A program made the position numbers and the translations under genes. Positions 9,666 to 17,801 of a stretch of DNA of 64,000 bases are shown one piece after another; position 1 is the first letter of the stretch; each line of letters begins with the position of its first letter. The stretch is taken from the NCBI RefSeq assembly GCF_943737005.1, contig NZ_CALSFU010000016.1:1-64000 (forward strand), read 5' to 3'. The notes under the pieces were generated by a model, which was given only the letters and a program-made list of their open reading frames with translations, did no database searches and was not told the origin of the DNA. The DNA is from Achromobacter sp. Marseille-Q4962. Lineage in GTDB: Bacteria > Pseudomonadota > Gammaproteobacteria > Burkholderiales > Burkholderiaceae_B.

Positions 9666-11048
9666 TTATGACACCCCTGCCGCCAAAGCCTGGATCTCGC
9701 AAGCGGGCGCGGGGCGCCCCAGCAGGAAGCCCTGCATGACCCGGCAGCCCAGCGCCTTGAGGATTTCGCGCTGGCCCTCGGTTTCGACGCCCTCGGCCAC
9801 CACGGGCAGGCGCATGGCCTGGCACAGCCCGAACAGGGCCGATACCACTTCCCGGCTTCCGGCATCGGATTCCAGGGTCGAAATGAAGCTGCGGTCGATC
9901 TTCACCCAGTCGATGGGCAGGTGACGCAGATGGTTAAGGCTGGAGTAGCCGCAGCCGAAATCGTCCAGGGCCACCGAAACGCCCATGGACCGCAGCGCGT
10001 TGAGGATTTTTATGTGCTTTTCGTAGTGCAGGATGAACAGCGACTCGGTGATCTCGAGCACCAGCTTGCGCGGCGACAGGCCGGTGGCCTCCAGCACCCG
10101 GGCCACCAGCGGCACCAGGCCATCCGCCTCCATCTGCTTGACGGAAAGGTTGACGTGCACCCGCCAGGCCGCCGGCCATTGCACCGCCTGCGAGCAGGCG
10201 CGTTCGAGAATCCAGGCGCCCAGGGGCACGATGAGCCCGCTGCGCTCGGCGATCTCGATGGTGATGCCGGGCGATACGCTGCCCAGCACCGGATGGTGCC
10301 AGCGCAGCAGCGCCTCGCAGCCTTGCACCGTGCCCGTGCCGCCGTCGCACACCGGCTGGTAATAGAGCTCGAACTGCTCCATGTCGGGCGTGGACAGCGC
10401 CAGCCGCAGGTCGTTCTCCAGGCCCTGGCGGTCGCGCTCGCGCGCCAGCATGCGGAAATTGAAGAGAGTCCACGACGCCCCCTCCTGCCCGTCCGGGGGC
10501 AGCAGGGCCACGCGCGCGCAGCGCTGCAGCTCTTGCACGCTGCGCCCGTGGTCGGGATACAGGGCCGCGCCGACGCGGAACAGGGCGATGATCTGGCGTC
10601 CGCCCAGCCTGTAGGGCGCGTTCAGGTCGCCCAGCAGCTTCGCGCAAACCTGGGCCGCGCCGTCCTCGTCCACGTCCGGGATGCACAGCGTGAAGGTATG
10701 GATGCCGGTGCGGGCGACCATGCCGCCCAGCGCGCGCGCCGTCACGCGCAGGCGCTGGGCCACCTGGACCAGCAGCTCACGGTCTTCGCCGGCGCGCAGC
10801 AGGGCGCAGATCTCGGCATATTGCTCGAACCGGACCAGGAAAAATGCGCCGCGGCGCGCGCGCTCCCGGGCTCGCTCCAGCCATGCGCCCGCGCGGCGGT
10901 CCAGCTCCCGCTGGCTCAGTCCGCCGGTAAGTTCGTCCTGCATGAGGGCGCGCCGCAGCACGCGCTCCCTGCGCAGGAAAAGCACGCTAATCGCCGCCAA
11001 TGCGCCGACCAGCGTCAGGCACAGTGCGAGCAGATAGCTCTCACGCAC
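9666..11048 (-). CDS. Membrane-anchored GGDEF/EAL protein, probable active c-di-GMP phosphodiesterase
   Basis: A 460-residue protein with one N-terminal membrane segment (about 5-25), a degenerate GGDEF domain (the signature site reads GIHTF near 115) and an EAL domain with all key catalytic motifs: EALLRW (245-250), LEITES (331-336), [10 protein letters not shown] (362-371), KIDRSF (383-388) and EGVET (419-423). It should therefore degrade c-di-GMP and not make it. By inference it could lower the c-di-GMP seen by the two LapD-type receptors encoded on either side. It is divergent from the second lapD-like gene across about 520 bp and sits upstream of aroC on the minus strand. Confidence 0.88.
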   Translation of the reverse strand: MRESYLLALCLTLVGALAAISVLFLRRERVLRRALMQDELTGGLSQRELDRRAGAWLERARERARRGAFFLVRFEQYAEICALLRAGEDRELLVQVAQRLRVTARALGGMVARTGIHTFTLCIPDVDEDGAAQVCAKLLGDLNAPYRLGGRQIIALFRVGAALYPDHGRSVQELQRCARVALLPPDGQEGASWTLFNFRMLARERDRQGLENDLRLALSTPDMEQFELYYQPVCDGGTGTVQGCEALLRWHHPVLGSVSPGITIEIAERSGLIVPLGAWILERACSQAVQWPAAWRVHVNLSVKQMEADGLVPLVARVLEATGLSPRKLVLEITESLFILHYEKHIKILNALRSMGVSVALDDFGCGYSSLNHLRHLPIDWVKIDRSFISTLESDAGSREVVSALFGLCQAMRLPVVAEGVETEGQREILKALGCRVMQGFLLGRPAPACEIQALAAGVS

Positions 11049-11572
11049 GGAGCCTCCTTTTCATGAAGCCTTGACGTTGCGGTCCGAGCCTGGGCCCAAG
11101 GCACATAACATTTCTTAAATAGTGCATTATTGTTGCAAAAACACCTCGATCCAGAGGCAACGCGCCCTGTTCTGCTGCAATAGGAAGATTTGCGTGTGCC
11201 GCCATGCAGGGCGGGCGGCCTCCCGCGGCATCTCCCGTGACTTGAACCCGGATTTGGTAGTACTACGACATCAGGCCACCGAAAATTAATACGTCCTCTC
11301 GCAATAGTTCTCACCCCCACGGTCCGGCAGGCGAAATAATTGCATAGCTTGTCTGATGTCTTCGTAGATTTCGTAATATTCTGTATGTTCTATGACGCCG
11401 AGGATTACACCCCAGGCGGCGCGGATGCGGTATTAGTAACGTGTGTCACGTTTCTTATCCATATCAACCGCTCACGGGAAACAAGAACCGCCCGGCGCCG
11501 TCCAGCGCGCGCGGGCAGGACAAGCGAGCGAATCCGTCCCGCCGTTCGCTGGAAGGGGAAAAGACCATACAC
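11049..11572. promoter_or_regulatory. Divergent intergenic region between the EAL gene and the second lapD-like gene
   Basis: These 524 bp contain no convincing gene. They are clearly more AT-rich than the surroundings around 11100-11180 and 11290-11400. Two palindromes stand out: GTAGTACTAC at 11257-11266, and AACGTG-TGT-CACGTT at 11438-11452, about 120 bp before the second lapD-like gene. They are candidate operators for one or both divergent genes. No promoter hexamers can be assigned with confidence. Confidence 0.5.
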
Positions 11573-13513
11573 ATGCTCTCGATACGCAGGCTCCTCGTAT
11601 TCAGCGCGTGCCTGATCGGCCTGGTCGTATTGGGCACCCAGGCCCTGAGCATGCTCGCGGCCCATCGCTACCTGCACGGCCAGCTCGCGCAGCAGAGCCA
11701 GGGCGGCGCGCAGGCGCTGGCCTGGGCGCTTTCGCATGCGCCCGGCGACGCCCGCAGGCGCGCAACGCTGGCCGACGAGTTGTTCGGCCAGGGAGCCTAC
11801 GCCCTGGTCAGGATCACCAACGAGCGCGGCGCCACCGACATCGAGCGCAGCGCGCCGCCGCCCGACGCCGGCGACGGGGCCGACGAATGGGTGGAGCATT
11901 GGCTCATGCCCGAAGCGCCGGAGTCGTCCCAGCCCTTCGTCTCGGACGACGGCCGGTTCCGGGGCATGGTCACGGTGCGCGCCGACGCTCACACCGCCCG
12001 CGAAACGCTGTGGCAGGGAGGGCTGAGGGTAGTCGGGCTGGCGCTCGCGGCCGCGGTCTGCTGGCTGCTCTTCGCGACCGAGCTGCTCAAGTGGCTGGAC
12101 AAGCGCGCCCCGCGGACCTCCCTTTTCTCCGGCTGGCCCGGCGAGGCCGCCGCCCGCCCCGACGCGGCCGCGCAGACCGAGGCGCAACGGGTGGCGGCGG
12201 CGATCGAGGCGCAGAACGCGCGCATCGAATCCCTGCAGAGCGAAGTCTACCGGGATGCCATCACCCGCCTGCCCAACCGCCGGTACTTCGTCGAGCAGTT
12301 CCGGGCGGCCCTGGCGGACGCCGCATCCGCCGGCGCGGGACACATCCTGATGTTCCGCCAGCGCGACCTGGCGCAGATCAACCGGCATCTTTCGCGCGCT
12401 TTCACGGATCAGTGGCTGCGCGCGTCCGCCGAACGCCTGCGCCGGCTGGTGGCCGCCCACGGCGGACCGTCAGCGACGCTGGCCCGCATCAGCGGATCGG
12501 ACTTCGTGCTGCTGATGCCGGGCAGCACGGCGCCGCAGGCGAGCCTGCTGGCCGAACGCGTGCGCCGCGAGCTGCGCGCGCTGCGCGTGCCCATGGACGG
12601 GCATTCGTGGTGCCGCTGGGCCCTGGCGATCGCGGATTTCTCGCCCGGCGACGGCATGAGCGAAATACTGGCCGGGCTGGATCACGCCCTGATGTGCGCG
12701 GAAAGCGCCGACGACGACCAGGTCACGCCCGCCAGCCAGGCGCCCCAGGGATCGCGCATCGGCGAGTACAGCTGGCACGACGCGCTGCTCACGGCGCTGG
12801 ACCAGCACCGGTTCTCGCTTGCCGCCCGGCCCCTGCACGACATCGGCGGAACGCTGCTGCAGTACGAGGGCTGCCTCACCCTGCATGACCAAAGCGGCAC
12901 GCCGCCCGTGCCGGCCAGCGTTTTCATGCCCCCCGCCGTCCGGCTGGGGCTGTCCGCCGAATGCGACATCCAGGCGGTCCGCCTCGGCCTGGATTGGCTG
13001 GTCACGCATGCCGAAACGCTGGCGGTTCCCATTGCCCTGGCCTCGCTGTCGCAGGACACCTTCCTGCCGCGGCTGCGCCGCATGCTGGCCGACCGCCCCG
13101 ACGTGGCGCGCCGGCTCATCCTGGAAATGGACGCCTCGGGCCTGGCCGCCAACGAAACCGAGACGCAGCAGCTGTGCGAGATCGTCACCGGCGCGGGCGC
13201 GCGGCTGGGCGCGGCGCGCCTGTCGCAGGACTTCGGCGCCATGGAACACCTGCACGAGTATCCCCTCGCCTACGTGAAGCTATGCGGACGGTTCGTGGCC
13301 GGCATCGTCCAGAGCCCGGGCAGCCAGCAGCTCGCCGTTACGGTGGTCGCCATGGCCCGCACGCTGGGCATGGACGTATATGCCGACGACGTGCCCGACG
13401 ATGCCGCCGCCGAGGTGCTCAAGCGCATCGGTGTGCGCGCCCTCAACGGCCCTGTCGTAAACTCCGGGCGCGGCTGCGATCTCGCGCTCGATCATCGATG
13501 GATTTCCAGTTGA
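11573..13513 (+). CDS. Second LapD-like degenerate GGDEF-EAL membrane receptor
   Basis: A 646-residue paralogue of the LapD at 5.7 kb, with the same architecture: TM1 (about 7-27), periplasmic domain, TM2 (about 145-168), degenerate GGDEF (signature ISGSDF) and degenerate EAL (the motif site reads YEGCLTL; no DDFG or KIDRSF). The linker between TM2 and GGDEF is Ala/Arg-rich and a HAMP helix pair is hard to see, unlike in LapD. The periplasmic part lacks the PGWFKAL motif and instead has two Trp in EWVEHWLMP. The start is the ATG at 11573, behind GGAAGGGGAAAAG; an earlier in-frame ATG at 11441 would add 44 unlikely residues. The 3' end overlaps the histidine kinase gene by 16 bp, suggesting translational coupling. 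It may hold a LapG-like protease or signal to the kinase; either is inference. Confidence 0.85.
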   Translation: MLSIRRLLVFSACLIGLVVLGTQALSMLAAHRYLHGQLAQQSQGGAQALAWALSHAPGDARRRATLADELFGQGAYALVRITNERGATDIERSAPPPDAGDGADEWVEHWLMPEAPESSQPFVSDDGRFRGMVTVRADAHTARETLWQGGLRVVGLALAAAVCWLLFATELLKWLDKRAPRTSLFSGWPGEAAARPDAAAQTEAQRVAAAIEAQNARIESLQSEVYRDAITRLPNRRYFVEQFRAALADAASAGAGHILMFRQRDLAQINRHLSRAFTDQWLRASAERLRRLVAAHGGPSATLARISGSDFVLLMPGSTAPQASLLAERVRRELRALRVPMDGHSWCRWALAIADFSPGDGMSEILAGLDHALMCAESADDDQVTPASQAPQGSRIGEYSWHDALLTALDQHRFSLAARPLHDIGGTLLQYEGCLTLHDQSGTPPVPASVFMPPAVRLGLSAECDIQAVRLGLDWLVTHAETLAVPIALASLSQDTFLPRLRRMLADRPDVARRLILEMDASGLAANETETQQLCEIVTGAGARLGAARLSQDFGAMEHLHEYPLAYVKLCGRFVAGIVQSPGSQQLAVTVVAMARTLGMDVYADDVPDDAAAEVLKRIGVRALNGPVVNSGRGCDLALDHRWISS

Positions 13514-15015
13514 CGGAAGGACTGTTGTTTCGCCCCTTCGGAATTTTTCGCGCACGCGCGCGCGGCCGGCGGTTTCCGCGCATCCCCGGCGCGCTGGGTC
13601 TTTTGCTCGCCCTGCTGGCCTGGCCGCATGCCGCATTGGCGTTCGAAATGTCCGGCTACATCCCCACCCTGCAGGCGGGCATCGTGGCGGGCGCGGCGCT
13701 GGCGGGCGTGGTTGTCTGCCTGGCCCGCTGGGCCTTTGCGCGCTCGGCCGCCTTCGCGGCGGGCACGGTCTTTTTCCTGGTGGAAGGGGCCTACCGGTCG
13801 TTTCCGGGCCTGCTTCCGCCCGCGGCCATGCAGGCCGGATCGGCGGCCACGCTGCTCGCGGCGGCCGCGCCGCTGCTGGCGGACCATTCCTCGCGCCTGG
13901 CGGCCGCCGCCCGCGCCGCGAGCCTGGCCTTGGTCGCCGCCGCGGCGCTCACCCTCATCTTCATCTATCAGACCGACGCGCCGGGCCTGACGGCAGCCAT
14001 CGAGATCGCCTGTGCGCTCGCCAGCCTGGCGCTGTGCGCCGCCCTGCTGCGGCAGGCCGCCAGGCACGGCGTGCGGTGGCCCAGCGCCGCGCTGGCCCTG
14101 GTTTTCGTGCTGTCGGCGGGGCTGTGGGCGCGCGACGCCTTGTCCAACACGATGGCCCCGGCTTTCACGCTGGCGCTGCTGCGCATGCTGGGAGTCCTGG
14201 CAACCCTGGCGGCGCTGCCCGGGCATGCCAGCCATGGCAGGCATGACGCCGACCCCGCCGGCCGGGGCGAGCTGCGGCTGTCGGAGATGGCCGGCGCTCT
14301 CGAAAGCCAGCGGCAGATGAACGCGCTGGTGTCGCACGAACTGCGCGCGCCGCTGGCCACGATCAGCGCGGCCGCCCAGTCGCTGGACATGATGCTCGCC
14401 GATACCGACGAAGCCGTGGACAGCCGCCTCGCGCGCATCCACCGTTCGGTGACGCGCATGACCGAGCTGGTGGAGCAGTTGCTCAGCCAGGACAGGCTGG
14501 GCCAGCAGGCGCTCACGCCCCGCGCCGAATGCGCCGACATGGCCGACATCGCGCACGACGTCGCGGCGGCCATGCGGCCCGACACTGCCCATCCCCTGGA
14601 AATCAAGGCCGAGCGGGGCATTCCCGTATTCTGCGACCGGCCGCTGACCAGCGTGGTGGTGCGCAACCTGGTGCACAACGCCATCAAGTATTCCCCCGCC
14701 AGCGAACCCGTGCGCATCGAGGCCGGGCAAGGCGAGGAGAACGGCCAGCCCGTGGCCTGGCTGTCGGTCACCGACCGCGGGCCGGGCATCAGCGAAGAAG
14801 ACCAGGCAAGAATTTTCGAACCGCATTTCCGCCGGGCGGCGCACCGCGAAACCAAGGGCCTGGGCATCGGGCTCTACCTGGCACGCAACATCTGCGAAAA
14901 CCAGGGCGGCTCGCTCACGCTGCACAGCAAAATCGGCGAAGGTACGCGCTTCGTCGTGACGCTGCCCGCGCTTTCGCCGGCGACCTCGCAAGCGCGTCAG
15001 GCGGCGAAGACGTAA
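13498..15015 (+). CDS. Membrane sensor histidine kinase
   Basis: A 505-residue kinase. The N-terminal 240 residues hold about six or seven hydrophobic segments with short loops, so it has an intramembrane-type sensor and no periplasmic domain. The HisKA H-box is SHELRAPLATIS with the phospho-acceptor His280. The ATPase domain has the N-box VVRNLVHNAIKYS, G1 DRGPGIS, F-box FEPHFR and G2 KGLGIGLYLAR. The start ATG lies inside the 3' end of the second lapD-like gene. It ends within the 3' end of the response regulator gene on the other strand (19 bp tail-to-tail overlap), which is its most likely partner. Confidence 0.92.
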   Translation: MDFQLTEGLLFRPFGIFRARARGRRFPRIPGALGLLLALLAWPHAALAFEMSGYIPTLQAGIVAGAALAGVVVCLARWAFARSAAFAAGTVFFLVEGAYRSFPGLLPPAAMQAGSAATLLAAAAPLLADHSSRLAAAARAASLALVAAAALTLIFIYQTDAPGLTAAIEIACALASLALCAALLRQAARHGVRWPSAALALVFVLSAGLWARDALSNTMAPAFTLALLRMLGVLATLAALPGHASHGRHDADPAGRGELRLSEMAGALESQRQMNALVSHELRAPLATISAAAQSLDMMLADTDEAVDSRLARIHRSVTRMTELVEQLLSQDRLGQQALTPRAECADMADIAHDVAAAMRPDTAHPLEIKAERGIPVFCDRPLTSVVVRNLVHNAIKYSPASEPVRIEAGQGEENGQPVAWLSVTDRGPGISEEDQARIFEPHFRRAAHRETKGLGIGLYLARNICENQGGSLTLHSKIGEGTRFVVTLPALSPATSQARQAAKT

Positions 15016-15716
15016 CCCTGGCCGCGCACGGAAAGCACCGGCAGCTTGAGGCCCGCGCTCTGTGCCTTGGCCCGCAGGCGGCTCACCAGCACGTCGATGC
15101 GCCGCAACTCGAAGCCCTCGGGGCTTTCGGGCAGGAACATCTCCGCCAGCTCCTGGCGGCTCACCGCATTGCCCGCGGCGTCCATCAGCGCCATCAGGAA
15201 GGTGCGCTCCTGCGCCGACAAATGCAGCGAAGCGCCGTCCGGCGCCACCAGTATCCAGCCGCCGTCCTGCAGCGACCAGGACGAATCGGCCGCCGGGCGG
15301 GCCTCGGCATCCGCGGCACGCGGCGCCTTGGCCAGGCGCATGCGGCGCGCCAGACTACGAATCACGGAACTGAGTTCGAGCAGGTCGACAGGCTTGGTCA
15401 TGTAGACGTCGGCGCCGCCCTCCAGGCCGCGGACGCGGTCTTCGAGCGCGCTGCGCCCGGTCAGCATGACGATGCCCACCGGACTCAGCGCGCGCAGCCG
15501 GGTGGCGACCGAAAAACCGTCTTCTCCGGGCAAGTGCACATCGAGAATCACGATATCGCAGGGCTGTTCCTGCAGCCGGCGATAGAACGCCCCGGCGTTA
15601 TCACAGGCAAACGCCACCCGGAATCCATAGCCACCCAGACCCAAGGCCAATTCCTCGCGGAAGTCGGCATCGTCTTCCAGGAGACCGATACATAGCAAAC
15701 CATCAGCGCCAGGCAT
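14997..15716 (-). CDS. OmpR-family response regulator
   Basis: A 239-residue regulator with a receiver domain (acidic pair EDD at 14-16, phospho-acceptor Asp59 in ILDVHLP, conserved Thr and Lys in MLTG and MTKP) and a C-terminal winged-helix DNA-binding domain that ends with the typical VRGQGYVF strand pair. It is convergent with, and overlaps the end of, the membrane histidine kinase gene, so the two probably form a two-component pair although they are not in one operon. Its promoter should lie in the AT-rich segment 15717-15928. Targets are unknown; the nearby adhesion genes are an obvious guess. Confidence 0.9.
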   Translation of the reverse strand: MPGADGLLCIGLLEDDADFREELALGLGGYGFRVAFACDNAGAFYRRLQEQPCDIVILDVHLPGEDGFSVATRLRALSPVGIVMLTGRSALEDRVRGLEGGADVYMTKPVDLLELSSVIRSLARRMRLAKAPRAADAEARPAADSSWSLQDGGWILVAPDGASLHLSAQERTFLMALMDAAGNAVSRQELAEMFLPESPEGFELRRIDVLVSRLRAKAQSAGLKLPVLSVRGQGYVFAA

Positions 15717-15928
15717 TTTTAGAGTGCTTTATATTGAAAATTGTCGACAAAAGCCCCCGGACACGGCGAGCCATGTAGAATTTCGCGCAAGGACAATCTT
15801 ACGTCTTTTACAATGGAAACGAATAATTGCACTGAAAAAAAATGCGGTTTCCAGGCATTCGTGGTTTTTTTTGTCCGCGCTGGGGATTTTTTTCCGATTT
15901 TCTGCCGTAAATATAGAAAACCGGCCGG
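15717..15928. promoter_or_regulatory. AT-rich upstream region of the response regulator gene
   Basis: These 212 bp lie between the stop of selO and the start of the regulator, both on the minus strand. The segment contains several A/T runs and is far more AT-rich than its neighbours, which fits a promoter for the regulator. No gene is seen in it. The regulator may also act here on its own promoter, but no repeated binding motif is evident. Confidence 0.4.
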
Positions 15929-17416
15929 TCAGGACGAACAGCTCACCTCGATGGACGAAGCCCAGTCCGGCGGCAACGCGGCATACTTTTCGTAACCAGG
16001 ACGGGCCTGGCACGGCGCGCGCAGCAAGGTCAGCAAAGTGTCGATTTCGCCAGCATCGCCGCGCTTCGCGGCCTGGATGGCTTCTTCGGCAAGATGGTTG
16101 CGCAATACATAAAGCGGATTGACCGCGTCCATGGCTTGCGCCACCTCGGCGGGCGACCTTCCGTCCCCGGCCTGGCGCGCCAGCAGGCGATCGAGCCAGG
16201 CGCCGGCCGCGGGCCGGTCGATGAACAGATCCTCGAACGCCTGCCGCTCTCCCCGGACCGCATCCGACAGCCTGCGCCAGCTCAGCGTGAAATCGGCGTG
16301 GTTCGCGTGCATCAGCCTGAGCAGGTCGTCCAGCAGCGGCTCGTCGTCCGGCCGCCATGCGGCCAGCCCCAGCTTGGCGCGCGCGCGTTCGTGGAACGCC
16401 CGGGTGAAAATGCCTTCGAATTCGTCCAGCACGGCGCGCAGCGCGTCCACGTCCTGCACCAGCATGTGCAGGCTGCCCCCGAGGCGGTACAGATTCCAGA
16501 GCGCGACCGAAGGCTGCCGATTCCAGGAATAGCGCCCTTCGGAATCGGAGTGGTTGCAGACATGATCGAGGCGGAATCCGTCCATGAAACCATACGGCCC
16601 GTAATCGAGCGTCAGCCCCAGGATCGACATATTGTCGGTGTTCATGACGCCGTGGCAGAAACCCACGGCCTGCCAGTCCGCCATCAGTTCGGCCGTGCGG
16701 CGGGTGACTTCGCGCAGCAGCGCCACGTACGGCGCCTTGTCGTCCGCCGGCTCGCCCGCGGGCGGCATCCTGCATTCGGGGTAATCATGGTCGATCACGT
16801 AGTCGGCCAGCGTGCGCAGCATGTCCGGCTGGCGGCGCGCCGACCAATGCTCGAACGAACCGAAACGCACGAAACTGGGCGACATACGCGTCACGATGGC
16901 GGCCGTTTCCACGGTTTCGCGCATGACCGGATCGTCCGAAACCACCAGGGCCAGGGCGCGCGTGGTGGGAATGCCCAGCCCATGCATGGCTTCGCTGGCC
17001 AGGTATTCGCGCACGGACGAGCGCAGCACGGCGCGTCCGTCGCCCATGCGCGAGTACGGCGTCATGCCCGAGCCCTTGAGCTGGAGCTCCCACCGGCCTT
17101 GCGGCCCCGCCACCTCGCCCAGCAGGTGCGCCCGGCCGTCGCCCAGCTGGCCGGCCCAGATGCCGAACTGATGGCCGCTGTAGACCGCCGCCAGCGTGTC
17201 TCCGCCGGGCAAAGGCTGGGCGCCCGAGAACACGGCAAGGAACTCCGGCGTGCCGAGCGCGCCGCGATCCAGTCCGATAAGGGCGGCCGCCTCCGGATTC
17301 GCATGCAGCAGGCGCGGCGCGTTGAGCGGCTGGGGAGACAGCCGCGTATAGAACGGCGCCGGCAGCGCCGCATAAGTATTGAGGACGCGCAGCTCGTCCA
17401 GGGTATGTGCGGTCAT
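15929..17416 (-). CDS. selO: Protein adenylyltransferase SelO (YdiU family)
   Basis: It is a pseudokinase-fold enzyme that transfers AMP to Ser, Thr or Tyr of proteins and is linked to redox stress. The 495-residue length is close to bacterial SelO. Visible family features are YSGHQFGIWAGQLGDGRA, the phosphate-binding GSGMTPYSRMGDGRAVLRSSVREYL, and GVMNTDNMSILG with DYGPYGFMD. The protein ends in Cys-Ser-Ser, the bacterial counterpart of the Sec-Ser-Ser tail, so the redox cysteine is kept. The start is fixed by the family N-terminus (DELRVLNTYAALP) and by an ATGA overlap with the upstream DUF2069 gene. Confidence 0.93.
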   Translation of the reverse strand: MTAHTLDELRVLNTYAALPAPFYTRLSPQPLNAPRLLHANPEAAALIGLDRGALGTPEFLAVFSGAQPLPGGDTLAAVYSGHQFGIWAGQLGDGRAHLLGEVAGPQGRWELQLKGSGMTPYSRMGDGRAVLRSSVREYLASEAMHGLGIPTTRALALVVSDDPVMRETVETAAIVTRMSPSFVRFGSFEHWSARRQPDMLRTLADYVIDHDYPECRMPPAGEPADDKAPYVALLREVTRRTAELMADWQAVGFCHGVMNTDNMSILGLTLDYGPYGFMDGFRLDHVCNHSDSEGRYSWNRQPSVALWNLYRLGGSLHMLVQDVDALRAVLDEFEGIFTRAFHERARAKLGLAAWRPDDEPLLDDLLRLMHANHADFTLSWRRLSDAVRGERQAFEDLFIDRPAAGAWLDRLLARQAGDGRSPAEVAQAMDAVNPLYVLRNHLAEEAIQAAKRGDAGEIDTLLTLLRAPCQARPGYEKYAALPPDWASSIEVSCSS

Positions 17417-17784
17417 GCGCGTTGGCTCCGGGCAGCCCGCTTGGCGGGCCGCACATAAAAAATGGCGCTCAGGAAGAAGACGCCGGACAGCAGGATTTCC
17501 CCCCAGGCCATGACGACCGACAGCGGCGCCGGGTCGGACATGGCGCGCACCGCGCCCTCCATGAGGTAGAGCAGCGACAGCATGGACGCCCACTGGTATG
17601 TATAGAGGTTGCCGCGCACGATGCCGCGCAGTGGAAAGGCCAGCGGCAGCGCCTTCAGGAGCAGCCAGGACCCGCCCGGCCGGACCGGCGCGATCACGGT
17701 TTCCCAGGCCGCGCAAAGCACGATCAGCGCCAGCAGCGATGCCGTGGCCGCCAGGCGCAGGCGAGGATTGAGATCGGGGTTCAT
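17413..17784 (-). CDS. DUF2069 family small membrane protein
   Basis: A 123-residue protein with four hydrophobic segments; the pattern GGSWLLLKALPLAFPLRGI followed by YTYQWASMLSLLYLMEG is typical of DUF2069. The function is unknown. Its stop overlaps the selO start as ATGA, so the two are translationally coupled. It is divergent from the YihY-family gene by 17 bp, so promoters must overlap the genes or sit very tightly. Confidence 0.85.
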   Translation of the reverse strand: MNPDLNPRLRLAATASLLALIVLCAAWETVIAPVRPGGSWLLLKALPLAFPLRGIVRGNLYTYQWASMLSLLYLMEGAVRAMSDPAPLSVVMAWGEILLSGVFFLSAIFYVRPAKRAARSQRA

Positions 17785-17801
17785 ACTGCTATTATCGCCT
17801 G

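Noticed and set aside
8566-9825. Longer chorismate synthase starting at 9825
   Set aside because: The first 64 residues are an out-of-frame reading of the EAL gene end; MSGNTLG is the family start.
11438-11452. CRP/FNR-type site reading of the AACGTG-TGT-CACGTT palindrome
   Set aside because: Arm sequence and 3-bp spacer do not fit the TGTGA-N6-TCACA or TTGAT-N4-ATCAA patterns, so only an unnamed palindrome is reported.
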